From: Brevibacillus brevis
GTDB taxonomy: Bacteria; Bacillota; Bacilli; Brevibacillales; Brevibacillaceae
DNA length: 64,000 bases
Reading direction: 5' to 3'
NCBI RefSeq assembly: GCF_001039275.2
Contig: NZ_CP030117.1
Coordinates: 3,658,001-3,722,000, forward strand
Under the pieces are notes generated by a model, which worked only from the letters and a program-made list of their open reading frames with translations, was not told where the DNA came from and ran no database searches. Below are positions 31,821 through 39,321 of the stretch, piece after piece. Position numbers and translations under genes: made by a program. Each line of letters begins with the position of its first letter. Position 1 is the first letter of the stretch.

Positions 31821-32562
31821 ATCTGAGCCTGTCCAAAGTGAAGCAGAGCACCACGATTCCGAGCAGTGATCCCGAGAGAAACGGAACCACTTGCTGCAAA
31901 GGATGGACGAAGGGTGAAATTCCTTTTACTAGGAATGCGTGTAAAAAGACCGTCACGATACCAAACAACCCCACTCCGAACCAGAACAACCATTTTTCCA
32001 AGGCAGGTACTTGTTTCATAGTGATCTGTCTGTTTTTCCTCGAACTTCGCGCAATGACATACAAAATGGCCAAGCCGCCGAAAAGGGTACTACCGTGTTG
32101 CAGCAGCTTGTAAACCGGCACTTGATAATGAGCGAACGAGATGGATTGTTGCAAGAACAAGAAGTGGTCAACCATACGACCACCGTCATGAGTGAAGGCG
32201 TCCCATGCGATATGACTTAAACTTCCGAGTAACGCGGAGTACATAAATACACTTGCCGTTCGCCACGCTGGCAATCTGCTTCGATTGTTTGTATAGTCCA
32301 GCCCTCGTCCAATCCACTCTGGCAAACGCGCAAGCATCGGTTTCTTGACCACGTACTGGTACAAAAAAGCTAATAGGATCGCGATAGGCAAATCAACCAG
32401 CCATAATCCGAGCATAGTGTGGCTGTACACGCTAAATGGCTGCATCCGGAAGAAATACTCAAAATCCGGTGCCATACTGCCAAAAACGAGGGCAGAGAAC
32501 GAAAACCACTTGCATTTGCGTAACGGCAGTACAATAGCCGGATGAGCAAAAGTAAAAGGCAT
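31810..32562 (-). CDS. DUF4184 family membrane protein
   Basis: A 250-residue integral membrane protein. It opens MPFTFAHPAIVLPLRKCKWF, then LVFGSMAPDFEYFFRM, the hallmark His and Asp/Glu residues of DUF4184 that resemble membrane-bound hydrolases. LGSLSHIAWDAFTHDGGRMV follows in the middle. Six or so hydrophobic segments. Function not established. It lies 21 bp downstream of the IF-3 paralogue and may be co-transcribed. Confidence 0.88.
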   Translation of the reverse strand: MPFTFAHPAIVLPLRKCKWFSFSALVFGSMAPDFEYFFRMQPFSVYSHTMLGLWLVDLPIAILLAFLYQYVVKKPMLARLPEWIGRGLDYTNNRSRLPAWRTASVFMYSALLGSLSHIAWDAFTHDGGRMVDHFLFLQQSISFAHYQVPVYKLLQHGSTLFGGLAILYVIARSSRKNRQITMKQVPALEKWLFWFGVGLFGIVTVFLHAFLVKGISPFVHPLQQVVPFLSGSLLGIVVLCFTLDRLRLKK

Positions 32563-32583
32563 ACACTTACTCCCTTTTCGTCA

Positions 32584-33069
32584 TTAGAGTGGCAATAGAT
32601 TGGCAACTACCTGCTTGCCGCTTACTTGAATCCCTTTATCCTGTTTTCCGCAATGAGCCAGATCTTTGATGAGCTGCTCAATTAATCGCTTGGCTTCCTG
32701 ACTTTCCTTTTTCTCTAGTTTGACAGTCAACTGCACGGCATCTCCGGATGAAAGAATTCGCTCTGCCTGTCTCTTTTTCGTATCGTAATCATGGTCTTCG
32801 ATGTAGGCACTTAAACGAATTTCTTTTACGTTAACTCCTTTTTCTGCTTTTCGGTTTTTGGCGTTTTCCTTGATAACCTGCTCCTTATAATTCGTTCGAT
32901 TCACTAACTGACAAGGCGGCGGACTCGAAGCCAAAGAAAGACATACTAGGTCCACTCCCTGTTCTTTTGCCATTTGAAGCGCTTCTTTTGTGGAGATGAT
33001 TCCGAGATCTTCCCCGTTTACGCCTGTTAATTGTACGGCTGCCGCTTTTATTTTTTCATTCAGGATCAT
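32584..33069 (-). CDS. Translation initiation factor IF-3 paralogue
   Basis: A 161-residue protein with the full IF-3 plan: N-terminal domain (MILNEKIKAAAVQLTGVNGE DLGIISTKEALQMA with a break in likeness only at CLSLASSPPPCQLV), basic linker (KENAKNRKAEK) and C-terminal domain (VNVKEIRLSAYIEDHDYDTK then LSSGDAVQLTVKLEKKE). Residues that standard IF-3 keeps in the second half (GREI, LxxGxE) are changed, and the end is VVANLLPL rather than MxMML. Probably a divergent second copy, not the essential infC, which normally sits beside rpmI and rplT. The ATG at 33069 follows AGGTGAG. Confidence 0.82.
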   Translation of the reverse strand: MILNEKIKAAAVQLTGVNGEDLGIISTKEALQMAKEQGVDLVCLSLASSPPPCQLVNRTNYKEQVIKENAKNRKAEKGVNVKEIRLSAYIEDHDYDTKKRQAERILSSGDAVQLTVKLEKKESQEAKRLIEQLIKDLAHCGKQDKGIQVSGKQVVANLLPL

Positions 33070-33269
33070 CTTGATCTCACCTAACCTGTTCATTCGATTT
33101 TCAAGGACATAATTACTTCTCCAAAGAATACAGCGTATCCTTCCCAAGCAGGTAAATGCAAATCATTTTCATGACGAAGTCCAATCGTTTTTGTATAATA
33201 GGACAAGGCATAAACTTACGGACGTCTATAACAAAATATTCATTAGCAAACTAATTAATTGGGGGTACT

Positions 33270-33737
33270 TTGGTGGAGTTTAGTTATGCAACCGCATTAA
33301 CCCATTCTGCATCGCATGTAATGAAAATGCATCGGCAAAATGTAGAGTTTCTGATTCAAAAATACGACGTCTATCCCGGTCAGCCCATTCTCTTGATGCG
33401 CTTGACTGAAAAAGATGGAATGATTCAAAGAGAATTGGCCCGAAAAATCGGGGTAAAGCCCGCTACGCTTACGGTCATGATTAATCGGATGGCCAAATCG
33501 GGACTAGTCGAGCGCAGAGCAGATGAACGGGACCAACGTATCTCCCGCGTTTATCTTACCGACAAAGGTCGGATGGCTACCAAGCATGTCAAAGAAGTAT
33601 TACGCGTCATTGAAGAAAATTGCTTCATCGGATTCTCAGAGGAAGAAAAAGATGTGTTGCGGGGCTTGCTCGATCGGATGCACAGCAACCTCCAAGCTTT
33701 TTACTTGCAAAATACGCAACCCTCTTCTCAGTTGTAA
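33270..33737 (+). CDS. MarR-family transcriptional regulator
   Basis: A 155-residue winged helix-turn-helix protein. Recognition region: MIQRELARKIGVKPATLTVM, then INRMAKSGLVERRADERDQR and ISRVYLTDKGR, the wing. Starts at TTG 33270 or GTG 33273 behind GGGGG. It is followed at 47 bp by an MFS drug-efflux gene, so it probably represses that gene and is released by the pump's substrate. Confidence 0.9.
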   Translation: MVEFSYATALTHSASHVMKMHRQNVEFLIQKYDVYPGQPILLMRLTEKDGMIQRELARKIGVKPATLTVMINRMAKSGLVERRADERDQRISRVYLTDKGRMATKHVKEVLRVIEENCFIGFSEEEKDVLRGLLDRMHSNLQAFYLQNTQPSSQL

Positions 33738-33784
33738 AAAGCTTCTTTCCTGGAATAATAATGAGAAAGGTTTGACAACTTGCC

Positions 33785-35017
33785 GTGAATAATCTAGCAA
33801 AAGAACTTGATTCCACGTCCCTAACCGGCAACAAATCACGCCGGTTGTGGATGGCTGCGATTCTAGGGTCCCTTTCTGCTTTTGGTCCACTGTCCCTAGA
33901 TATGTATTTACCTGCGCTTCCTATGCTTGCCGATGATTTGCAGACGAGCACCTCCATGACTCAACTCAGTTTGACAGCATGCATGCTCGGCCTGTCCATT
34001 GGTCAATTGTTCGCGGGGCCGATCAGCGACGTACGCGGTCGAAGAATCCCTTTAATTATCGGGCTCATTTTGTATGCGGTCTCTTCCTTTTTGTGTGCGG
34101 TAGCTCCCTCTATTTATACGTTCGTCTTGCTTCGCTTCGTACAAGGTCTTGCTGGTTCTGCGGGAATTGTTATCGCCCGCGCTACGGTTCGCGATTTGTA
34201 CTCAGGGACAGAGCTGACAAAGTTTTTCGCCCTCTTGATGCTTATTAACGGAATCGCCCCGATCGCGGCACCTATTGTAGGGGGACAAATCTTGCAATTT
34301 ACTACCTGGCACGGCGTGTTTGTCGTACTGGGGCTGATTGGCGCTATCATGTTCCTCATCGTGCTGCTTGCTCTTCCAGAAACATTGCCACAAGAGCGCC
34401 GCTCCAAGGGAGGAATCGGCAATACACTGACAACCTTTGGTACCCTGCTAAAAGATCGCGTTTTTATGGGGTACGCCATCGCGCAAGGACTGGTGACTGC
34501 TGCCATGTTTGCGTACATCGCCGGTTCGCCCTTTGTGTTTCAAAAAATATTTGAAGTGTCTCCACAAACGTTTAGTCTCATTTTCGCGATTAATGGTGTA
34601 GGCATTATTATTGCGAGTCAAATCACAGGAAAGCTTGCAGGGAAAGTGAAAGAAACTTCCTTGTTCATAGCTGGGATTACCATTGCGGGAGTCGGCGGAA
34701 TTCTCCTTCTGGCGATGATTCTCCTACAAGCTGGTCTTATTGCTGTGCTCGTTCCCCTTTTCTTTGTCGTATCGAGTGTAGGGATTGTGGGCGCGACAGG
34801 ATTTTCCCTTGCCATGCAAAATCAAAGCAAGGCGGCAGGAAGTGCATCGGCTCTCCAGGGGCTACTCTCCTTCATTAGCGGCGGAATTGTCGCTCCACTT
34901 GTGGGAATCAGCGGCGAACATACCGCAGTACCAATGGGAATCATCATCGCTCTTTCTACGATTGGCGCCATTATCTGCTACATAGTCATGGTTCGTCGGA
35001 GTTCATCAGCAGCCTGA
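33785..35017 (+). CDS. Bcr/CflA-family multidrug MFS transporter
   Basis: A 410-residue transporter with 12 predicted helices. The opening LGSLSAFGPLSLDMYLPALP and the A-motif region GPISDVRGRRIPLIIGL are typical of the Bcr/CflA group (proton-driven efflux of bicyclomycin, chloramphenicol and similar drugs). The segment LLRFVQGLAGSAGIVIARAT in helix 4 carries the antiporter C motif pattern. Starts at GTG 33785. Likely partner of the MarR gene upstream. Confidence 0.92.
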   Translation: MNNLAKELDSTSLTGNKSRRLWMAAILGSLSAFGPLSLDMYLPALPMLADDLQTSTSMTQLSLTACMLGLSIGQLFAGPISDVRGRRIPLIIGLILYAVSSFLCAVAPSIYTFVLLRFVQGLAGSAGIVIARATVRDLYSGTELTKFFALLMLINGIAPIAAPIVGGQILQFTTWHGVFVVLGLIGAIMFLIVLLALPETLPQERRSKGGIGNTLTTFGTLLKDRVFMGYAIAQGLVTAAMFAYIAGSPFVFQKIFEVSPQTFSLIFAINGVGIIIASQITGKLAGKVKETSLFIAGITIAGVGGILLLAMILLQAGLIAVLVPLFFVVSSVGIVGATGFSLAMQNQSKAAGSASALQGLLSFISGGIVAPLVGISGEHTAVPMGIIIALSTIGAIICYIVMVRRSSSAA

Positions 35018-35129
35018 TCAATTCTTTTGTTGCAAACGTATGTTCTGTGTATTACAATCACATTATGGGCCATAATAGTAAGTGGGTTTGACAAGTTGGT
35101 CATATGAAAACCAAGGGAGATGTTGACAC

Positions 35130-35561
35130 ATGGCATTGCGTTTGATTCCTTACATCGTTCTGAATGGTACTGCAAGTGAAGCGATTAGCTTTTACGAGAG
35201 TGCGCTAGGTGCTGAAGTGCTGTTCAAGCAAACCTTCGGTGAAATGCCAGAAAATCCGGAGTTCCCATTACCTGCAGAAGCCAAGAATCGTATCGGGCAT
35301 GCTACTATTCGTGTCGGTGAAACGGAAATGATGTTTTCCGATACCTTTCCAGGACAACCGCATCAACTTGGTGATCAAGTGACCATTTGCATCTCGACCG
35401 ATGATAAAGAACAATCTCATAAGATTTTTGATGCCCTGCAAGAAGGCGGTCAAGTGCTTATGCCTCTGCAAGAAACGTTCTTCAGCCCAGCTTACGGCAA
35501 CGTGAAGGACAAGTTCGGCATTACCTTCCAAATTTACACGAATAATCATTGCATGGAGTAA
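35130..35561 (+). CDS. PhnB/YjdN-type VOC protein
   Basis: A 143-residue protein of the 3-demethylubiquinone-9-like VOC subgroup. It starts with MALRLIPYIVLNGTASEAIS and FYESALGAEV. Middle: IGHATIRVGETEMMFSDTFP, the YjdN hallmark. End: FFSPAYGNVKDKFGITFQIY. Function in bacilli unknown; the E. coli member is named after the phosphonate operon but is not needed for it. AAGGGAGATG precedes the ATG. Terminator follows. Confidence 0.9.
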   Translation: MALRLIPYIVLNGTASEAISFYESALGAEVLFKQTFGEMPENPEFPLPAEAKNRIGHATIRVGETEMMFSDTFPGQPHQLGDQVTICISTDDKEQSHKIFDALQEGGQVLMPLQETFFSPAYGNVKDKFGITFQIYTNNHCME

Positions 35562-35566
35562 TGTGA

Positions 35567-35602
35567 AAGCCCTGTTCGCTTCAACGGCGACAGGGCTTTT
35601 TT
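35567..35602 (+). terminator. Rho-independent terminator
   Basis: AAGCCCTGT and ACAGGGCTT arms, then six T. Confidence 0.9.
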
Positions 35603-35626
35603 ATTGAAAAAAGATGCGTCAGATCA

Positions 35627-35660
35627 TAAAAAAAGAGCCAGGATCACATGTATCCTGGCT
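35627..35660 (-). terminator. hfq terminator
   Basis: On the minus strand AGCCAGGAT, 7-base loop, ATCCTGGCT, C and seven T. It follows the hfq stop by 16 bp. Confidence 0.9.
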
Positions 35661-35676
35661 GTTGGTATTGCTTCGC

Positions 35677-35916
35677 TTACTGTTGGTTGTTCTCCTGAGA
35701 CATGAGCGATACTGGGCGTTGCGGAGTGAAAGTGGAGATCGCATGCTTGTATACTAATTGTTGCTTGCCTTCGCTATCAATCACAATCGTGAAATTATCG
35801 AATGCTTTAATATACCCGCGCAATTGAAATCCGTTCACAAGGTAAATGGTAACCGCGATGTTTTCTTTCCGCAAATGATTCAAGAACGTATCTTGAATGT
35901 TGATCGTCTGTTTCAT
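35677..35916 (-). CDS. hfq: RNA chaperone Hfq
   Basis: A 79-residue Sm-like protein. The Sm1 part is [20 protein letters not shown] then [20 protein letters not shown], and the Sm2 part is [18 protein letters not shown] with the conserved YKHAIS. It forms a hexamer that binds U-rich and A-rich RNA. The ATG at 35916 follows GGGGGT; a GTG six bases upstream is in frame but too close to it. Directly downstream of miaA, as in most bacteria. Confidence 0.97.
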   Translation of the reverse strand: MKQTINIQDTFLNHLRKENIAVTIYLVNGFQLRGYIKAFDNFTIVIDSEGKQQLVYKHAISTFTPQRPVSLMSQENNQQ

Positions 35917-35945
35917 GTACACTACCCCCTAAAAGGACTTGTATG

Positions 35946-36905
35946 TTATATATTCGGCAATTGTTGAAACTTTCCTGCCAATATTCGCTTGATAGTTTCC
36001 ACGTTATTCCTCTGCTCGGCCGGATCAGTCATGTCAAACCATTGAATTTCTGCCATGCGACGGAACCAAGAAAGCTGGCGTTTAGCAAAATGGCGCGTTC
36101 GCTGCTGTATGTCGTTCACTGCTTTTTCTAGCGTGATTTCTCCATACAGATACGGAATCAACTCCTTGTACCCCAAGCCTTGCATGGAGACCAACGACGC
36201 GTCGTAGCCAGAATCCAGGAGCCCCCTCACTTCCTCAACCAATCCCGCTTCGATCATCAGTTCGACCCGGTGGTTGATTCGTTCGTACAGCTTTGCACGA
36301 TCCATCGTAAGACCGATCATCACCAAATCATAAGGGGAATGCTGTGCCCGCAGTTGAAAGTCGGACATTTTGTACCCGCTGCTCTCATAAATCTCCAATG
36401 CACGAATCACCCGCTTTACATCATTAGGATGCAAGCGTTCGGCTGTAATCGGATCGACATCGGCCAGTCTGGCGTGCAGTGCTTCCACGCCTTCGCTGTC
36501 AGCCAATCTTTGCAGACGATCACGGAGCTCCGGGTCTTGAGAAGTGGTGGAAAACTGAAATCGATGGGTAACCGATTCTATGTACAGACCTGTCCCGCCG
36601 ACGATAAACGGAAGTTTGCCACGTTGGTTGATGTCTGTAATCAATTCTGCGGCACTTTCCTGAAACATCGCGACAGAGTATTCTTCGTCTGGATTTTTAA
36701 TATCAATGAGGTGATGCGGTATTTTCGCAAGCTCCTCAGGTTCTGCTTTTGCGGTGCCAATATCCATTCCCCGGTATACTTGCATGGAATCTCCGGAAAT
36801 GATCTCACCGTCGAACTGTTCGGCCAGCTCCAAACTAAGCTGGGTTTTGCCGACCGCTGTTGGGCCAATAATCACGACTAGCCTTTCTCTCTGTTGCAAG
36901 GTCAC
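35946..36905 (-). CDS. miaA: tRNA dimethylallyltransferase MiaA
   Basis: A 319-residue enzyme that puts an isoprenoid on A37 of tRNAs reading U-starting codons; MiaB (at 46642) then adds methylthio. P-loop LVVIIGPTAVGKTQLSLELA, then ISGDSMQVYRGMDIGTAKAE, HHLIDIKNPDEEYSVAMFQE and VGGTGLYIESV are family motifs. Start is GTG, overlapping by 4 bp the stop of the upstream methyltransferase (GTGA), so translation is probably coupled. hfq follows. Confidence 0.97.
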   Translation of the reverse strand: MTLQQRERLVVIIGPTAVGKTQLSLELAEQFDGEIISGDSMQVYRGMDIGTAKAEPEELAKIPHHLIDIKNPDEEYSVAMFQESAAELITDINQRGKLPFIVGGTGLYIESVTHRFQFSTTSQDPELRDRLQRLADSEGVEALHARLADVDPITAERLHPNDVKRVIRALEIYESSGYKMSDFQLRAQHSPYDLVMIGLTMDRAKLYERINHRVELMIEAGLVEEVRGLLDSGYDASLVSMQGLGYKELIPYLYGEITLEKAVNDIQQRTRHFAKRQLSWFRRMAEIQWFDMTDPAEQRNNVETIKRILAGKFQQLPNI

Positions 36906-37687
36906 TCCCCTCCACCTATCTCTTTGTAGCTGTACACGACCTGCTGGCCGCGGGAGCGAAACGGTGTAAAACCAAAGCGCTCGTACATCCTACCTTCTTT
37001 TCCTTCTTTCATTACCACACGTTTTCTCGCAACTCGTTGCGCTTCCAAAACAGCCTCTTCAGAAAGAGCATCTGGATTGGCGAGCTCCCGGACTCCGGCG
37101 ATCCCCGACGAGCTTTGTACAGTGACTTCGAACATGGGATCGAAATAAACGACGTCGAAGGAACGGGCAGGCAGTCCTCTCAGCACTTCTAGATGGTTGC
37201 CACATCGCACCTCAATACGACGCATGGCTTGCTCCAATTCTTCCGCATCGGATGACCAGTGCCGCAGTCCATCTTCTACCAAGATGGCTAGCAATCGCTC
37301 AGATTCGATGCCAACAACTTTTCCATTTGCACCTGTCGCATGAGAAAATACAATAGCGTCAGCACCCAAACCCAAGGTTGCGTCCAGTACTTCATCCCCT
37401 GGTTGAATTTGGCAAGCAACAAGCATAGTATCAGTATCGCCGCGCATGAGCCGCTTTATACGAAAAGCAGATGTATTCGGATGAAAAAAGAATGGTTTTT
37501 TCCCCGGCACTTCCAAACGTGCTCCAAGAGCGGAAACCACCAATACTTCTTCTACCCCATATCGCTTGCGCATTTGACCCAATGAAAAATCGCGTCGATT
37601 CACAACCTGTAGCCCCAATGTACTAGCCAATTCAGCTGCGTGACGCAAGGTTTCTTCACCAGGCTCAAGTCCTGTCGTAACAATCAC
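36902..37687 (-). CDS. Class I SAM-dependent methyltransferase (RsmJ-like, YpiP type)
   Basis: A 261-residue protein. Motif I is VLDATLGLGADAIVFSHATG near residue 100, followed by VVGIESERLLAILVEDGLRH; the motif IV region is SFDVVYFDPMFEVTVQSSS. This DATLGLGxDA...FDPMF combination is that of the RsmJ/YhiQ family (16S rRNA m2G methyltransferase) and B. subtilis YpiP. The first 70 residues form an extra N-terminal domain with GLEPGEETLRHAAELASTL. Target unproved in Firmicutes. GTG start. Overlaps miaA by 4 bp. Confidence 0.85.
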   Translation of the reverse strand: MIVTTGLEPGEETLRHAAELASTLGLQVVNRRDFSLGQMRKRYGVEEVLVVSALGARLEVPGKKPFFFHPNTSAFRIKRLMRGDTDTMLVACQIQPGDEVLDATLGLGADAIVFSHATGANGKVVGIESERLLAILVEDGLRHWSSDAEELEQAMRRIEVRCGNHLEVLRGLPARSFDVVYFDPMFEVTVQSSSGIAGVRELANPDALSEEAVLEAQRVARKRVVMKEGKEGRMYERFGFTPFRSRGQQVVYSYKEIGGGE

Positions 37688-37924
37688 GCCTTTGTTCCCT
37701 TCCTTACGTCTTCGCCCTTTTTGACAAGAACTGCTGTTCTAGAAAAACGACTCGACGGTTTTTACATAAACGGTAACGATCATATTATTGTAAGCAGGAT
37801 TAATTTGCCGGTCAAATAGAATCTGAACCAAACTGTTTTCCTATTCGCTATGACAATCATACCATTTTTTATGAAAGCGCGTCGGACTGTAGTATGATTT
37901 TCCAGTCCATCCGTTTCCCCGATG
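37688..37924. other. Intergenic region
   Basis: Contains no gene. The part next to 37687 is the likely promoter of the methyltransferase-miaA-hfq unit. Confidence 0.5.
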
Positions 37925-37955
37925 TAAAAAAGACCCGCAAAGTACCGTGGGTCTT
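37925..37955 (-). terminator. Rho-independent terminator, minus strand
   Basis: On the minus strand AGACCCAC, 8-base loop, GCGGGTCT and a run of six T; ends the gene at 37991. Confidence 0.85.
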
Positions 37956-37990
37956 CCTACAAATGGGCATAGCTATGCGTATGAAAAAAG

Positions 37991-39193
37991 CTATCTCCAC
38001 TCCTCGACTGCAAGGTTCGCCTGTTTGATCTTGTCCAGCCTGCGGTTATTTAACAGACCGAGATTGTAATAAATAATCGATTGCGCACCTGCATCCACCG
38101 CAATTTTCACCCTCGCTGCCAAATCAACTGCTGACTGGATTTGGGTATGATGCAGGGAAAAAGCCGCCCCCAACTTAGCTTCTGGGGCTACAAGCTTGAT
38201 CGCATGAAACGTATACGCCACCTCATTGACACTGTCTCCATAGGCGAGAGGGACGATACGATCGAGAGTAGCCGCAGCTTTTCGCAACGAAACCCCTTCC
38301 CAATAGGACTGATTCACGTAAAACGGTGTCGAGGACGGAAAGCCATCCAACGCTGTCCCCTTACTCTGCGCGATTTCCTTCAGGCTCCTCCATAGCTCAT
38401 CTACCACTTCCAGACGGGCTTGCTGATAATGATATAATTCCGGGTATTCCAGCAGCAAAAAGGCAACTTCTCTCACTTCAGCGGTTACTTGCGAGATGGA
38501 ATCGGCTTCCACCATTTGACTGACTAGCCTTGATACAAGTTGTCTGACTGCTTCGACATCGATTCGCTTCGATTCGGCGCGCTCTGCACAAGCTCCGCAA
38601 AAACAGAGCGAGAGTAACCATTGTAGAGATTCTCCTAACGGCAGGAGGCATACTTCATGATGTTCGCCATGCTTCATCGGCAAAAAGGCGGTCGCTTCGA
38701 TCAGTATCCGTTCTGGCTTGAGGTGCTCTAGCGTATCTGTAAAAAGCGCCTTGGCGTAATGCTGAACCTCAGGCTGCGAAGGACATAATGCGTATGTGTA
38801 TGTATCGCCCCAAATGTTTTGCACGCAAAGATCTGGGTGAGCCAAACCAAGCGTAGAATTGTGAAGGCCAACCCACCATGTATGAAACCCCATCCCTGCC
38901 TGCTCACAAGCTTCTTTCATTTTGGCAAGAATGCCTGCTTGCGCGATTTGTTCGTGTACAGTCGGGCGCAAACGGTTGTACTTCGACCATTCAGGCGTAA
39001 ACGATACTCCTGAAAACGGCAGCCTGCGAAACGTTTTGCTTCGTGGGTGAAAAAATCTCCCCTGATGGTAGCTGCTATTGACCACCGCTGTATTGCATCT
39101 GGCTTGTTGCAATGTTTGCATCACCGCTTCGATACCACTCTCGGCTATATCCCACGGATAAATAAACATCCCGGTTTGTCGTGATGAACTCAT
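37991..39193 (-). CDS. Unidentified 400-residue protein, TIM-barrel-like
   Basis: No family recognised with confidence. It opens TGMFIYPWDIAESGIEAVMQ, and beta-alpha-like units recur: QARCNTAVVNSSYH, GMGFHTWWVGLHNSTLG, RILIEATAFLPMKHGEHHE, RIVPLAYGDSVNEVAYTFHA, LGAAFSLHH and AQSIIYYNLGLLN. These are the alternating strands and helices of a glycosidase-like TIM barrel. A cysteine cluster CFCGAC near residue 198 could bind metal. No signal peptide. It sits between miaA-side genes and mutL with its own terminator. Confidence 0.7.
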   Translation of the reverse strand: MSSSRQTGMFIYPWDIAESGIEAVMQTLQQARCNTAVVNSSYHQGRFFHPRSKTFRRLPFSGVSFTPEWSKYNRLRPTVHEQIAQAGILAKMKEACEQAGMGFHTWWVGLHNSTLGLAHPDLCVQNIWGDTYTYALCPSQPEVQHYAKALFTDTLEHLKPERILIEATAFLPMKHGEHHEVCLLPLGESLQWLLSLCFCGACAERAESKRIDVEAVRQLVSRLVSQMVEADSISQVTAEVREVAFLLLEYPELYHYQQARLEVVDELWRSLKEIAQSKGTALDGFPSSTPFYVNQSYWEGVSLRKAAATLDRIVPLAYGDSVNEVAYTFHAIKLVAPEAKLGAAFSLHHTQIQSAVDLAARVKIAVDAGAQSIIYYNLGLLNNRRLDKIKQANLAVEEWR

Positions 39194-39280
39194 TTCGATT
39201 CACCTCGTTTTTGCAAGTAATCATAAGTCAGTGTTTGTCTAAAATCAATCCTAATTTTTAAATTTTCTGAATAGATCACC

Positions 39281-39318
39281 CAAAGAAACACCCCCCAAGG
39301 AGTTGTCCCAGGGGGTGT
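39281..39318 (-). terminator. mutL terminator
   Basis: On the minus strand ACACCCCC, 14-base loop, GGGGGGTGT then TTCTTT, right after the mutL stop. Confidence 0.85.
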
Positions 39319-39321
39319 CTG

